Shown: piece after piece, positions 8,538 to 16,732 of the stretch | Position numbering within the stretch: position 1 is the stretch's first letter | Layout: each line of letters begins with the position of its first letter | From: JAFKKS01 sp050187875 | Lineage (GTDB): Bacteria; Pseudomonadota; Alphaproteobacteria; Rhizobiales; Xanthobacteraceae | DNA length: 64,000 bases | NCBI GenBank assembly: GCA_050187875.1 | Contig: JBFWXB010000017.1 | Coordinates: forward strand, 27,164-91,163 | Reading direction: 5' to 3' | The notes under the pieces: generated by a model | Seen by the model: only the letters and a program-made list of their open reading frames with translations | Told to the model about the DNA's origin: nothing | The model's database searches: none | Program-made: the position numbers and the translations under genes

Positions 8538-9482
8538 TCACTTCTTGTCGGCGCTGCGTCCGAACTGCGTCTGTTCGAGCTCGAGATAAACGCGATAGGC
8601 GTTGCCGCGATTGTTGTTGTCGAAGGCGGGAAACGATTTGTATTTTGACCAGTCGACCTGATCGTAGGCTTCGTCGAACTCGACCCAGTTGTCGACTGCC
8701 TTTTGCATCGCCGCCCGCACGAACATGATGTAGTCGTGCGTGAAAGTGATGGCTTCCTTGGCGGCCGCAGATCCTTTGCCGTGACCGGGAATAATGTACG
8801 TCGGGTGAAGCGCCTCGACCTCGCGCAGGCCACGCAACCAGTTCGCGGTATCGACGTCGTCGCTGTTCATAAACGGAACGCGGCTGTTCTGCACGATGTC
8901 GCCCGCGAACAGCACATTGTCTGGCATCACCATCATCATGATGTCGCTCGAAGAATGCGCGGGGCCGGCATAGATCAGCAGGAAGCGTCGATCCCCGACT
9001 GTGATCTCCTTGCGGTCCGTGAACGTCTCATCGGGCGGAACGACGCGGGTTTGATCGTTGACCCAAGGCGCGAGGGCGTCGCGGCGCTGCTTCAAGCGTT
9101 CGCGTGCGCGTTCGTCGGCGGTCTCGTCGTTTTCCTTGTACTCGCTCGCTCGCTCCTGAGCGACGATCACCGCTTTGGTGTGATCCTTGAAAGCCTGAAG
9201 TCCGTAGATGTGGTCGGCGTGATAGTGGCTGGCGACGACATATCGGATCGGCGCGTTGGTTGTTTCGCGGATTTTCTGCAACAGAGCCCAGCCTAAGCTT
9301 GGCGTACCAAGGGCGTCGAACACCACGACGCCGTCCGAAGTGATCACAAAACCTGCGTTGGAGGTATTTCCCTCATTATTCTTGCCGGGAATCGAGGGGC
9401 TCCCGACGCTGTAGTAGATGGGCTTATCGTCCATGCGCTCGATCTGCAGCGGAATCGTGATCGGCGCGTATTGGTCGGTCAC
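8538..9482 (-). CDS. MBL-fold metallo-hydrolase of the sox locus
   Basis: This is a metallo-beta-lactamase-fold hydrolase of 314 residues without a signal peptide. The zinc motif HYHADH (about residue 84) is followed by the later ligands GPAHSSSD, AGDIVQ and PGHGKG, so the binuclear metal site appears complete. It starts at a GTG that overlaps the regulator's TGA (GTGA), so the two are co-translated. MBL proteins of this type often sit beside soxR in alphaproteobacterial sox clusters. A role as thioesterase or in persulfide metabolism is possible, but the substrate is not known. Confidence 0.87.
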   Translation of the reverse strand: MTDQYAPITIPLQIERMDDKPIYYSVGSPSIPGKNNEGNTSNAGFVITSDGVVVFDALGTPSLGWALLQKIRETTNAPIRYVVASHYHADHIYGLQAFKDHTKAVIVAQERASEYKENDETADERARERLKQRRDALAPWVNDQTRVVPPDETFTDRKEITVGDRRFLLIYAGPAHSSSDIMMMVMPDNVLFAGDIVQNSRVPFMNSDDVDTANWLRGLREVEALHPTYIIPGHGKGSAAAKEAITFTHDYIMFVRAAMQKAVDNWVEFDEAYDQVDWSKYKSFPAFDNNNRGNAYRVYLELEQTQFGRSADKK

Positions 9483-9907
9483 TTCAGATCTCCGCAGTAG
9501 ATATCTTTGAGCAGCCCTATCACTCTCGCCGCATTCGGATCGGAGAGGCGATAGTGGATCGTTTGCGCGTCGCGGCGAAATGTGACGATGGCGTTCTTAC
9601 GCAACCGCGCCAAATGCTGCGAGAGCGCCGATTGACTGAGACCAACCCCAGACGCCAATTCGTTGACCGTCATTTCGCGACGCACGATAAGAAAGCAAAG
9701 AATCATCAGGCGATTCTTGTTTCCCAGCAGCTTCAACAATTGCGCAGCGGCAGCGGCCTGCTTCGTGAGAGCGCGAAGCTCGGCCATGGCCGGCATCAGA
9801 TTGTTCTGGTTGCGACGCGGCCGCGCGGATCCTACGCTCCTCGCCGGAGCGGATCGGCGCGGTGCTTTTGGCGTTTGCGGCAGCCGTGATCGAGCTCGAT
9901 TTTGCAT
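9479..9907 (-). CDS. soxR: ArsR-family repressor, SoxR/SqrR/BigR-like persulfide sensor
   Basis: This is a winged-helix ArsR-type repressor. The DNA-recognition helix is SQSALSQHLARLR. Two cysteines, one in RLMILCFL before the HTH and one near the C-terminus in DIYCGD, are 67 residues apart. This nearly matches the pair in SqrR and BigR, which form a polysulfide bridge or disulfide when reactive sulfur accumulates and then release DNA. The start is uncertain: the long frame begins at 9964, and ATGs at 9907 and 9796 are possible. The 9907 start includes an unusual Arg/Pro-rich N-terminus, while 9796 gives the usual core. It is divergent from soxC and coupled to the MBL gene. Confidence 0.85.
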   Translation of the reverse strand: MQNRARSRLPQTPKAPRRSAPARSVGSARPRRNQNNLMPAMAELRALTKQAAAAAQLLKLLGNKNRLMILCFLIVRREMTVNELASGVGLSQSALSQHLARLRKNAIVTFRRDAQTIHYRLSDPNAARVIGLLKDIYCGDLK

Positions 9908-10046
9908 CTGCGAGATCAGTATCTCAATCAAATTATCAATCTTTGTCGGTCGATATATTAGCATTGACTACTTTAGGACACGCTGATACGCAAGCTGAAA
10001 GCCGCGCAGCTCGTGCGCCAAGAATGACAAGACTTTGGGAGGGCCA
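9908..10046. promoter_or_regulatory. Divergent soxR / soxC control region
   Basis: This is the only notably AT-rich stretch in the locus, with AATCAAATTATCAATC at about 9927-9942 and GATATATTAGC near 9952. It lies between the persulfide-sensor-like repressor and the sox operon. SqrR/BigR repressors bind AT-rich operators in such positions, so both promoters and the repressor site are probably here. I could not define an exact palindrome. GGGAGG at 10037-10042 is the ribosome site for soxC and decides its ATG at 10047. Confidence 0.5.
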
Positions 10047-11333
10047 ATGCCGGCGGATCGGCGCGTCTCGGCTTCCAATCCTGAACGCCATAACGTTGGA
10101 CGGCGTGCTGCGTTGAGGTTCGCGTTCGCAGCGAGTGCAATGGGTTTAGGAGGCCGTTTCGCCGCAGCTGAAGACCTCGCTGCGCCGCCAGCGGATGCGC
10201 CCTGGTCTCAGGCGATCGGGGTGGGCGTCGTTGACAAGCCTTACGGGGTGCCGGCGGAAGGCGAAAGCGATGTTATTCGGCGTTACGTTCCCTGGCTGAC
10301 GGCAACGAAAGAATCGTCGGTCAGTTTCTCTCCGATCCAAAGTCTGCACGGCATCATTACGCCGAACGGGTTGTTCTTCGAACGTCATCACGCAGGGCGT
10401 CCCGACGTCGACGCGAAGCAACACAAGCTGATGATTCACGGCTTGGTCGAGCGGCCGCTCCTGCTGTCCATGCAGGACATCATGCGCTTCCCGTCGGTGT
10501 CGCGCATTCATTTCATCGAGTGTCCTGCCAATGGCGGAATGGAATGGCGCGGCGCGCAGCTTAATTCGCTTCAGTTCACGCACGGTATGATCAGCTGCGC
10601 GGAATGGACCGGCGTCAAGCTTTCGACGCTGCTTGAGGAGGTCGGCCTTAAGAAAGAGGCGAAGTGGGTGCTTGTGGAGGGCGCGGACGGCGCGCACATG
10701 ACCCGCAGCCTTCCGCTCGAGAAGTGTCTCGATGACTGCTTGATCGTCTACGGTCAGAACGGCGAGGCGCTGCGGCCTGAACAAGGATATCCGCTACGCA
10801 TCGTCGTCCCGGGATGGGAAGGCAATGTCAGCGTGAAGTGGCTACGTCGGATCAAGATTGGCGACAAGCCATGGTTCACACGCGAAGAGACCTCGAAGTA
10901 CACCGATTTGATGCCCGATGGCACGTCTCGCGGGTTCACCTGGGTGCTCGACGCAAAGTCGGTCATCACGTTCCCTTGCCCGGAAAAGCCCTTGTCAGGT
11001 CCCGGCCTTTACGAAATCCGCGGGCTGGCGTGGAGCGGGCGTGGCAAGGTCAAGGAAGTTCACGTCTCCACCGACGGCGGCGTGAACTGGCAGATGGCGA
11101 ACATGGAAGGCCCGGTCTTGCCGAAGGCGCTGACGAGGTTCACGGTGCCGTGGCGCTGGGACGGGAAGCCACTCTTCCTCGAGTCGCGCTGTGTAGACGA
11201 GACCGGCTACGTGCAGCCGACGATCACGGCGCTGCGGAAAGTGCGCGGCTCAAATTCGGTCTATCACAACAACTCCATCCAGACCTGGCAGGTGAAGCCT
11301 GACGGAAGTGTTCTCGATGTCCAGTTATCGTAG
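10047..11333 (+). CDS. soxC: SoxC, molybdenum subunit of sulfane dehydrogenase
   Basis: SoxC is the sulfite-oxidase-family subunit that, with SoxD, oxidises the SoxY-bound sulfane sulfur in the periplasm. A twin-arginine signal (GRRAALRFAFAASAMG) fits export of a folded Mo-cofactor protein. The Mo-ligand cysteine lies in HFIECPANGG, followed by a dimerisation domain to the C-terminus. I chose ATG 10047 because GGGAGG lies just upstream; an in-frame TTG at 10035 has no such site. At 428 residues the length is normal. It begins the rightward operon and overlaps soxD by 17 bases. Confidence 0.96.
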   Translation: MPADRRVSASNPERHNVGRRAALRFAFAASAMGLGGRFAAAEDLAAPPADAPWSQAIGVGVVDKPYGVPAEGESDVIRRYVPWLTATKESSVSFSPIQSLHGIITPNGLFFERHHAGRPDVDAKQHKLMIHGLVERPLLLSMQDIMRFPSVSRIHFIECPANGGMEWRGAQLNSLQFTHGMISCAEWTGVKLSTLLEEVGLKKEAKWVLVEGADGAHMTRSLPLEKCLDDCLIVYGQNGEALRPEQGYPLRIVVPGWEGNVSVKWLRRIKIGDKPWFTREETSKYTDLMPDGTSRGFTWVLDAKSVITFPCPEKPLSGPGLYEIRGLAWSGRGKVKEVHVSTDGGVNWQMANMEGPVLPKALTRFTVPWRWDGKPLFLESRCVDETGYVQPTITALRKVRGSNSVYHNNSIQTWQVKPDGSVLDVQLS

Positions 11334-11985
11334 CCCTTGGCTTGCATTGGCGGCGCTCGCCGTCGCTGTTAGCGCGGCGAATGCCGGCGACGTCGGGCGT
11401 TTTGGTTACGGGTCGACGCCGACGCCGGAGCAGATCGCGGGCTGGGATATCGACGTTCGCGGCGACGACGGCGTCGGACTGCCGCCCGGCAAAGGTGCCG
11501 TGGACAAGGGCGCCGACATTTTCGCGGAGCAGTGCGCGGCGTGCCATGGGACGTTCGGCGAGGGGGAAGGGCGCTATCCGAAGCTCGCCGGCGGCGAAGG
11601 AACATTGACTGCCGATCGTCCCGAGCCGAGCGTCGGCAGCTATTGGCCGTTTGCGTCGACCTTGTTCGATTACATCAATCGCGCCATGCCGATGGTGGCG
11701 CCGCACACTTTGTCGGCCGACGATGTCTACGCGCTAACCGCGTACGTTTTGAACATCAATAATATCGTTCCCAATGATTTCGTTGCCGACCGTGAAAGCC
11801 TGCCCAAGGTGAAGATGCGCAACCACGACAACTTCGTCTGGACTGATCCTCGTCCTGATACGAATTTGCCGCCGTGTATGAGCGCCTGCCGTGATCCCAA
11901 GGAGATCAAGATCATTTCGTCGTCAGAAGGGAAGGATTTGACGCCCAGGACGACGGGACCTCTTGATGAGATGCAACCAAAATAA
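11317..11985 (+). CDS. soxD: SoxD, c-type cytochrome subunit of sulfane dehydrogenase
   Basis: This exported c-type cytochrome takes electrons from SoxC. The signal peptide ends near ANAGD. One haem site CAACHG (about residue 72) is present, with candidate axial Met residues in the NRAMPMV region. At 222 residues it is much shorter than the two-haem SoxD of Paracoccus, and the C-terminal CMSAC is not a CxxCH, so this is the short single-haem form. The start overlaps the end of soxC; GGAAG lies eight bases before ATG 11317, and a GTG at 11308 is the alternative. Confidence 0.93.
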   Translation: MSSYRSPWLALAALAVAVSAANAGDVGRFGYGSTPTPEQIAGWDIDVRGDDGVGLPPGKGAVDKGADIFAEQCAACHGTFGEGEGRYPKLAGGEGTLTADRPEPSVGSYWPFASTLFDYINRAMPMVAPHTLSADDVYALTAYVLNINNIVPNDFVADRESLPKVKMRNHDNFVWTDPRPDTNLPPCMSACRDPKEIKIISSSEGKDLTPRTTGPLDEMQPK

Positions 11986-12005
11986 ATGTTGGGCCGGGGA
12001 GAGAG

Positions 12006-12389
12006 ATGAAAACGTCGCTTGAACACGTCTGGTTAGGGGCCGCGGCGTTGGGCGTCGCTGGATTTCTGATCGCCGGTTACGTTTTTCTCGGCATACCACG
12101 CGCGAACGCTCAGCCGGCAAAGCCGCTGGATGGGCAGAACATCGCCTTCGACCGTGGCAAGGGTAACTGCCTGACGTGTCACGCCATCAAAGGCGGCGAT
12201 TCTCCAGGGACGATTGGCCCACCGCTTGTCGACATGAAAAGCCGTTTCCCCGATCGCAAGGAATTGGTCGGGATCGTCACGGACGAAACCAAGCGCAATC
12301 CGCAGACCGTGATGCCTCCCTTCGGCCGAAACCACATTCTCGATCAGAAAGAAATCGAAGCGGTCGTCGATTTTCTCTATTCGCTTTGA
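12006..12389 (+). CDS. soxX: SoxX, monohaem cytochrome c of SoxXA
   Basis: SoxX is the small electron-accepting subunit of SoxXA, which joins thiosulfate to the SoxY cysteine. A signal peptide ends near residue 36 (RANAQ). The haem motif is CLTCH and the distal Met ligand lies in TVMPPFG. The length of 127 residues is typical. GGGGAGAG directly precedes the ATG. It lies 20 bases after soxD and 24 before soxY in the same operon. Confidence 0.95.
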   Translation: MKTSLEHVWLGAAALGVAGFLIAGYVFLGIPRANAQPAKPLDGQNIAFDRGKGNCLTCHAIKGGDSPGTIGPPLVDMKSRFPDRKELVGIVTDETKRNPQTVMPPFGRNHILDQKEIEAVVDFLYSL

Positions 12390-12413
12390 CCGCGCTCACG
12401 AGGAGAAGATCCC

Positions 12414-12908
12414 ATGCGAGATTTTGTCGGCGCCGAACTGAGCCGGCGTTTGGTTCTCAAAGGTGCGGCGGCGCTTGGCTTTGTGACCGTCGGATTGAAC
12501 GCCGCCCTTACGATGGCGGCGCGCGCTGCGGACGCAGCCGGCTGGCCTGCGGACGCCTTTAAGCAGAAAAGCGATGCCGATGTTTTCAAGCTCCTCTATG
12601 GCGGCAAGACCGCCCAGGAGTCGGACAAGGTCAAGCTTGACGCGCCGGAAATCGCCGAGAACGGTGCGGTCGTGCCGGTTTCGGTTACAGCGTCCGTGCC
12701 TGGCGCGACATCGATTTCCATCCTTGTGATGGAGAATCCCTATGTTCTCGCCGCTTCGTACAAGCTGACCGACGGTGTCTCGGCGGCAGTCTCTAACCGC
12801 CTCAAAATGGCGAAGACGACGACAGTCATGGCGGTTGTCGAGGCGGGCGGCAAACTCTACTCGGCCAAAAAGGAAGTCAAAGTGACAGTCGGCGGCTGCG
12901 GCGGCTGA
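12414..12908 (+). CDS. soxY: SoxY, sulfur-carrier subunit
   Basis: SoxY carries the sulfur intermediates of the Sox cycle on a cysteine at the tip of a flexible C-terminal arm. The protein ends in the hallmark VGGCGG, so the active Cys is intact. A twin-arginine-like signal (SRRLVLKGAAALG) fits export as a complex with SoxZ. The domain is an Ig-like beta-sandwich of normal length (164 residues). GAGGAG precedes the ATG. soxZ follows 17 bases later. Confidence 0.97.
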   Translation: MRDFVGAELSRRLVLKGAAALGFVTVGLNAALTMAARAADAAGWPADAFKQKSDADVFKLLYGGKTAQESDKVKLDAPEIAENGAVVPVSVTASVPGATSISILVMENPYVLAASYKLTDGVSAAVSNRLKMAKTTTVMAVVEAGGKLYSAKKEVKVTVGGCGG

Positions 12909-12925
12909 TCAGGAAAGGACAAACG

Positions 12926-13237
12926 ATGGCATCGAGCATTCGCGTCCGCGCAATCGCAGGCGCAGAGACGACGGAAGTGCAGTCACTCATCCAGCATCCG
13001 ATGGATTCGGGATTCGTGAAGAATTCCAAGGGCGAGTTGATTCCAGCGCATCATATCGAGCTCGTCGAGTTCGAACATGGCGGAAAGACCATTTTTACCG
13101 CCTTATGGGGGCCGGCGGTTTCGAAGGACCCGTACCTGAAGTTCAGCTTCAAGGGCGCAAAGAAGGGCGATGAGCTCAAGGTGAGCTGGGTCGACAACAA
13201 AGGCGCGAAAGACTCGCTGACAGCCAAGATTCAATAA
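12926..13237 (+). CDS. soxZ: SoxZ, partner of SoxY
   Basis: SoxZ forms the heterodimer with SoxY and is the docking half of the carrier. It is a 103-residue Ig-like beta-sandwich with the usual block around IQHPMDSGFVKNSKGELIPAHHI. It has no signal peptide of its own and, as in known systems, is expected to be exported with SoxY through the Tat system. AGGAAAGG precedes the ATG. Confidence 0.97.
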   Translation: MASSIRVRAIAGAETTEVQSLIQHPMDSGFVKNSKGELIPAHHIELVEFEHGGKTIFTALWGPAVSKDPYLKFSFKGAKKGDELKVSWVDNKGAKDSLTAKIQ

Positions 13238-13281
13238 ATCTGCGGCGCACGATCGCGCAAAGCAGCGGGGAGGAAGAGGCG

Positions 13282-14127
13282 ATGAGACGCTGTTGGCTTG
13301 GGTTGGTTTTGGTCGGGGCGCTGTCTGCGTCGCCCTATGCATGGGCCGCGGACAAGGTCAATCCCCAGGCCGATTTCAAGGCATTTCGGAATTATTTCAC
13401 ACAGCGTTTCCCCAAATTGAAGCTCGACGACTTCGTCAACGGGCCCTACTCGATGGACGAAGACCTGCGAAAGCAATGGCAAGCCAAGGAGGAGTTTCCT
13501 CCTTACGAATTCGCCCTCGACAAGGGGAAGGAGCTGTTCGAAAAGCCGTTCAAGAACGGCAAGACTCTGGCCGATTGCTTCGACAACAAAGGCGTCGGCG
13601 TTCGGCAGAACTATCCTTACTTCGATGCCAAGAGCGGCGAGGTCGTCACGCTCGAACTTGCGATCAATCAATGCCTCGAGATGAATGGCGAAAAGCCTTA
13701 CGATTACTTGAAGGACGATATGGCGGCGGTGACGGCCTATATGGCCTACACGTCGCGCGGCAAACCATTCGACATCAAGATCCCGGATGATCCTCGTGCG
13801 CTCGCCGCGTACGAGAACGGCAAAGAGTACTTCTACACGCGCCGGGGACAGCTCAATTTTTCATGCGCCAGCTGTCACGTGCAAAGCCCCGGCGAGCGCA
13901 TCCGCACTGAAGTTCTTGCGCCGGCCCTCGGCATCCTCGCTGCAATGCCGATCTACCGATCCGAATGGGGCGGAATGGGGACGACGAGCCGCCGCTTCAC
14001 GAGCTGCAACAGTCAGGTGCGCGCCGTCCCGCTCAAGCCTCAGGACAAGCTTTATCGCGACGTTGAATATTATCTCTCCTACATGAGCAACGGACTACCC
14101 ATCGCCGGGCCGGGAGCGCGGCCATGA
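13282..14127 (+). CDS. soxA: SoxA, single-haem type, catalytic subunit of SoxXA
   Basis: SoxA carries the catalytic haem of SoxXA, the thiosulfate-SoxY ligase. The signal peptide ends at AWAAD. The C-terminal domain keeps the haem motif CASCH and the downstream ligand cysteine in FTSCNSQ, which is a persulfidated axial ligand in known SoxA. The N-terminal domain has no CxxCH; only two single cysteines (LADCFD and INQCLE) remain, probably a disulfide, so this is the monohaem form. GGGGAGGAAG precedes the ATG. Its stop overlaps the next start (ATGA). Confidence 0.96.
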   Translation: MRRCWLGLVLVGALSASPYAWAADKVNPQADFKAFRNYFTQRFPKLKLDDFVNGPYSMDEDLRKQWQAKEEFPPYEFALDKGKELFEKPFKNGKTLADCFDNKGVGVRQNYPYFDAKSGEVVTLELAINQCLEMNGEKPYDYLKDDMAAVTAYMAYTSRGKPFDIKIPDDPRALAAYENGKEYFYTRRGQLNFSCASCHVQSPGERIRTEVLAPALGILAAMPIYRSEWGGMGTTSRRFTSCNSQVRAVPLKPQDKLYRDVEYYLSYMSNGLPIAGPGARP

Positions 14128-14462
14128 GCAGACATCGCAGACACCGCAGACACCGTATGTCTTGCATGCTCGTGCTCGGCTTCATTCTCCTTGCCGGAGC
14201 AAACGAAGTCTTCGCTGCGGGCAGCGAAGCGGATTTCAAAAAAGCCATCGAAGCTGCCGAGGCGGCGAACAAAAAGGCCGGCGATTTGAAGAATCAGTGG
14301 ACCACCACCGGGCGGTCGATCGCGCAAGCAAAGAAGACGGCTGCCGATGGAGATTTCGACAAGGCCACCGCGCTCGCCAAGCATGCTCAAGACCTTGCCG
14401 AGGCCTCGATCGCGCAGGCCGAAGAGCAAAAGAAAATCTGGAAAGACGCAGAGATTCGATAG
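14124..14462 (+). CDS. soxK: SoxXA-binding protein (SoxK/SAXB-like)
   Basis: This small exported helical protein has two helices rich in Ala, Lys and Glu after a signal peptide (ends near VFAAG). The pattern KKAGDLKNQWTTTGR...AKKTAADGDFDKATALAKHAQ is that of SoxXA-binding proteins, which tether SoxX to SoxA. The gene starts in the soxA stop (ATGA), supporting co-translation with its partner. The N-terminus repeats RRHRRH before the hydrophobic core, so the ATG at 14157 is a possible alternative start. Confidence 0.82.
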   Translation: MSRHRRHRRHRMSCMLVLGFILLAGANEVFAAGSEADFKKAIEAAEAANKKAGDLKNQWTTTGRSIAQAKKTAADGDFDKATALAKHAQDLAEASIAQAEEQKKIWKDAEIR

Positions 14463-14489
14463 CGCGTCTCAGGAAGAGTCGAGATCACG

Positions 14490-16226
14490 ATGAGATACCA
14501 TCGTCGCGACCTGCTACGGTTCATGACGGCCGTGGCCGTGAGTGGCGTTCTTCCCCGGCGTCTGCACGCCGCCGACGCCGCGTCGTTGTATGATGTTCCG
14601 CGGTTCGGCAATGCGCGCATTTTGCATATGACAGATACGCATGCGCAGCTTCTGCCCGTGCATTTCCGCGAGCCCAGCGTCAATCTTGGCATTGGCGTCA
14701 TGAGGGACCGGCCGCCCCATCTGGTTGGCGAAGCGTTCCTGAAGCATTTTGAGATCGAGCCAGAGAGTGCAGGCGCACACGCCTTTACCTGCCTCGACTT
14801 CGAGCAGGGTGCGCATCGCTACGGTAAGCTCGGAGGATTCGCGCACCTCAAAACTCTCGCTGATCGCTTGCGGGGCGACGCCGGAAAAGAACGCTCAATG
14901 CTGCTCGATGGCGGGGACCTTTGGCAGGGCAGCGGTCTCGCTAACGAGATGAAGGGCGCCGACATGGTCGAAGCGTCGAATCTGCTCGGCGTCGACGCGA
15001 TGACAGGGCACTGGGAGTTCACCTACGGGCCGGACACGCTGCGGAAAAATTTGGCGGCCTTCAAAGGCGAGTTCCTGGCGCAAAACGTGTTTCTGACCGA
15101 AGAGGCGGCTTTCAACGATTCGCCGGCTTTCGACATAGCCTCAGGCCGCGTGTTCAAGCCGTCGATGATCAGAGAGATGGGCGACTATCGCGTCGCGATC
15201 ATCGGTCAAGCGTTCCCCTATGTGCCGATCGCGCATCCCAGGCGCTTCTCGCCGGATTGGACCTTCGGTGTGCGGGCGGAGGAGTTGCAGAAGCTGGTCT
15301 CCGCGATCCGCGAGAATGACAAGGTCGACGCAGTGGTTCTCCTGTCGCACAACGGCATGGACGTCGACCTCAAGCTCGCGTCCATGGTCAGCGGGATCGA
15401 TGTGATCCTTGGCGGGCACACTCATGACGGTGTTCCGCGTCCCGTGCGCGTCGGTGGGACGCTCGTCGCCAATGGCGGTTGTGCCGGCAAGTTTCTCGGC
15501 GTTCTCGATCTCGAACTCGCGAAGGGCAAAGTCAACGACGTGAAGTACGAGCTGCTACCGGTCTTTTCGAATTTGCTACCGGCCGACGCCGGCGTTGACG
15601 CGGCGATCCAGAAATTACGTGCGCCGCACAAGGAAAAGTTTGGTGAAAAGCTCGCGACCTCGGAAGCGCTTCTTTATCGACGCGGCAACTTCAACGGTCC
15701 GATCGACGAAATGATCTGCGACGCGCTGCGTCATGAACTGGACACGGACATTGCCCTTTCACCTGGATTCCGCTGGGGCAACACTATCCTGCCGGGCCAA
15801 GAGATCACGATGGAGGATATCCTATCCGAAACGGCGATCACCTACCCGGAAGTCTATGTGCAAGAGATGACCGGCGAGCAGATCAAGAATATTATGGAAG
15901 ATATCTGCGATAACCTCTTCAATGCCGATCCGTATTATCAGCAGGGCGGCGATATGGTGCGCATCGGCGGGATGACTTACACCTGTACGCCGAGTGCCGC
16001 GATGGGGCAGCGCATCTCGCAGCTTCAGCGTGACGACGGCACGGCGATCGATGCGGCGAAGCGCTACAAGGTCGCGGGCTGGGCGTCCGTAAACGAGCAG
16101 TCGGGCAAGCCGGTCTGGGAGGTCGTTGCCAAGTATCTGCGCGGCGAAAAGAAGGTGATGCCAAAGACGCGAAAGACCGTCGCTCTGCAAGGTGTTTCCG
16201 ATAATCCCGGGTTAATGTCGGAGTAG
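14490..16226 (+). CDS. soxB: SoxB, SoxY-thiosulfohydrolase
   Basis: SoxB removes the sulfone sulfur of SoxY-bound thiosulfate as sulfate. It is a dinuclear-manganese metallophosphatase-fold enzyme related to 5'-nucleotidases. Visible metal motifs are MTDTHAQL near residue 48, DGGDLWQGSG and GGHTHDG. The N-terminus is a short twin-arginine-like signal (RRDLLRFMTAVAVSG). At 578 residues it has full length. It closes the core sox operon and the next exported DsrE gene starts only eight bases after its stop. Confidence 0.97.
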   Translation: MRYHRRDLLRFMTAVAVSGVLPRRLHAADAASLYDVPRFGNARILHMTDTHAQLLPVHFREPSVNLGIGVMRDRPPHLVGEAFLKHFEIEPESAGAHAFTCLDFEQGAHRYGKLGGFAHLKTLADRLRGDAGKERSMLLDGGDLWQGSGLANEMKGADMVEASNLLGVDAMTGHWEFTYGPDTLRKNLAAFKGEFLAQNVFLTEEAAFNDSPAFDIASGRVFKPSMIREMGDYRVAIIGQAFPYVPIAHPRRFSPDWTFGVRAEELQKLVSAIRENDKVDAVVLLSHNGMDVDLKLASMVSGIDVILGGHTHDGVPRPVRVGGTLVANGGCAGKFLGVLDLELAKGKVNDVKYELLPVFSNLLPADAGVDAAIQKLRAPHKEKFGEKLATSEALLYRRGNFNGPIDEMICDALRHELDTDIALSPGFRWGNTILPGQEITMEDILSETAITYPEVYVQEMTGEQIKNIMEDICDNLFNADPYYQQGGDMVRIGGMTYTCTPSAAMGQRISQLQRDDGTAIDAAKRYKVAGWASVNEQSGKPVWEVVAKYLRGEKKVMPKTRKTVALQGVSDNPGLMSE

Positions 16227-16233
16227 CGGCAAC

Positions 16234-16719
16234 ATGATCGCCTCGCCCTCGCATCGCGGAGCCCGCGGCTCGACGAAGGCGATCGTAATCCTTGCGTTGA
16301 TTGTCGTGATCGCTTTGTCTGCGGCAGTGCAGGCGCAGCCGCCGGACTTGGCGGACAAGCCGTTCGCGGACCACCGCATCGTGCTGCAACTGTCCGATCG
16401 CGACGACGGCAAGCAGGCGCTCGTTCTCAGCGTCGCCAACAATCTCATCAAGGCCTATGATCCCGACAAGATCGCCATCGAGGTGGTCGCCTTCGGTCCC
16501 GGCGTGCGGCTGCTCTTCGCGGACAGCGCCAACCGGGAGCGGGTCGATAGCTTGATCGCGCAAGGTGTCCGTTTCGACATCTGCATGAACACGATCGACA
16601 CGATCGAGCGTGAGAGCGGCACGAAGCCGAAGCTCAATCCGAAGGCGATCCCGGTGCAAGTCGGTGTCGGCCAAATTCTCAGCCTCGTTGAAAAAGGCTT
16701 CACGCTCGTCCGTCCCTGA
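16234..16719 (+). CDS. Exported DsrE-family protein (copy 2)
   Basis: This 161-residue DsrE-fold protein has an N-terminal signal/anchor (residues about 14-34, ending AVQAQ), so it should be periplasmic. The core HRIVLQLSDRDDGKQ, NNLIKAY and VVAFGPGVRLL match copies 1 and 3, and the cysteine loop is FDICMNT. The sequence after the Cys differs from the other two, so it is a diverged paralogue. It lies eight bases after soxB and 14 before the next DsrE gene, inside the sox operon. A role as sulfur acceptor or chaperone for the Sox cycle is inferred. Confidence 0.86.
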   Translation: MIASPSHRGARGSTKAIVILALIVVIALSAAVQAQPPDLADKPFADHRIVLQLSDRDDGKQALVLSVANNLIKAYDPDKIAIEVVAFGPGVRLLFADSANRERVDSLIAQGVRFDICMNTIDTIERESGTKPKLNPKAIPVQVGVGQILSLVEKGFTLVRP

Positions 16720-16732
16720 GGAGGAAACGGCC

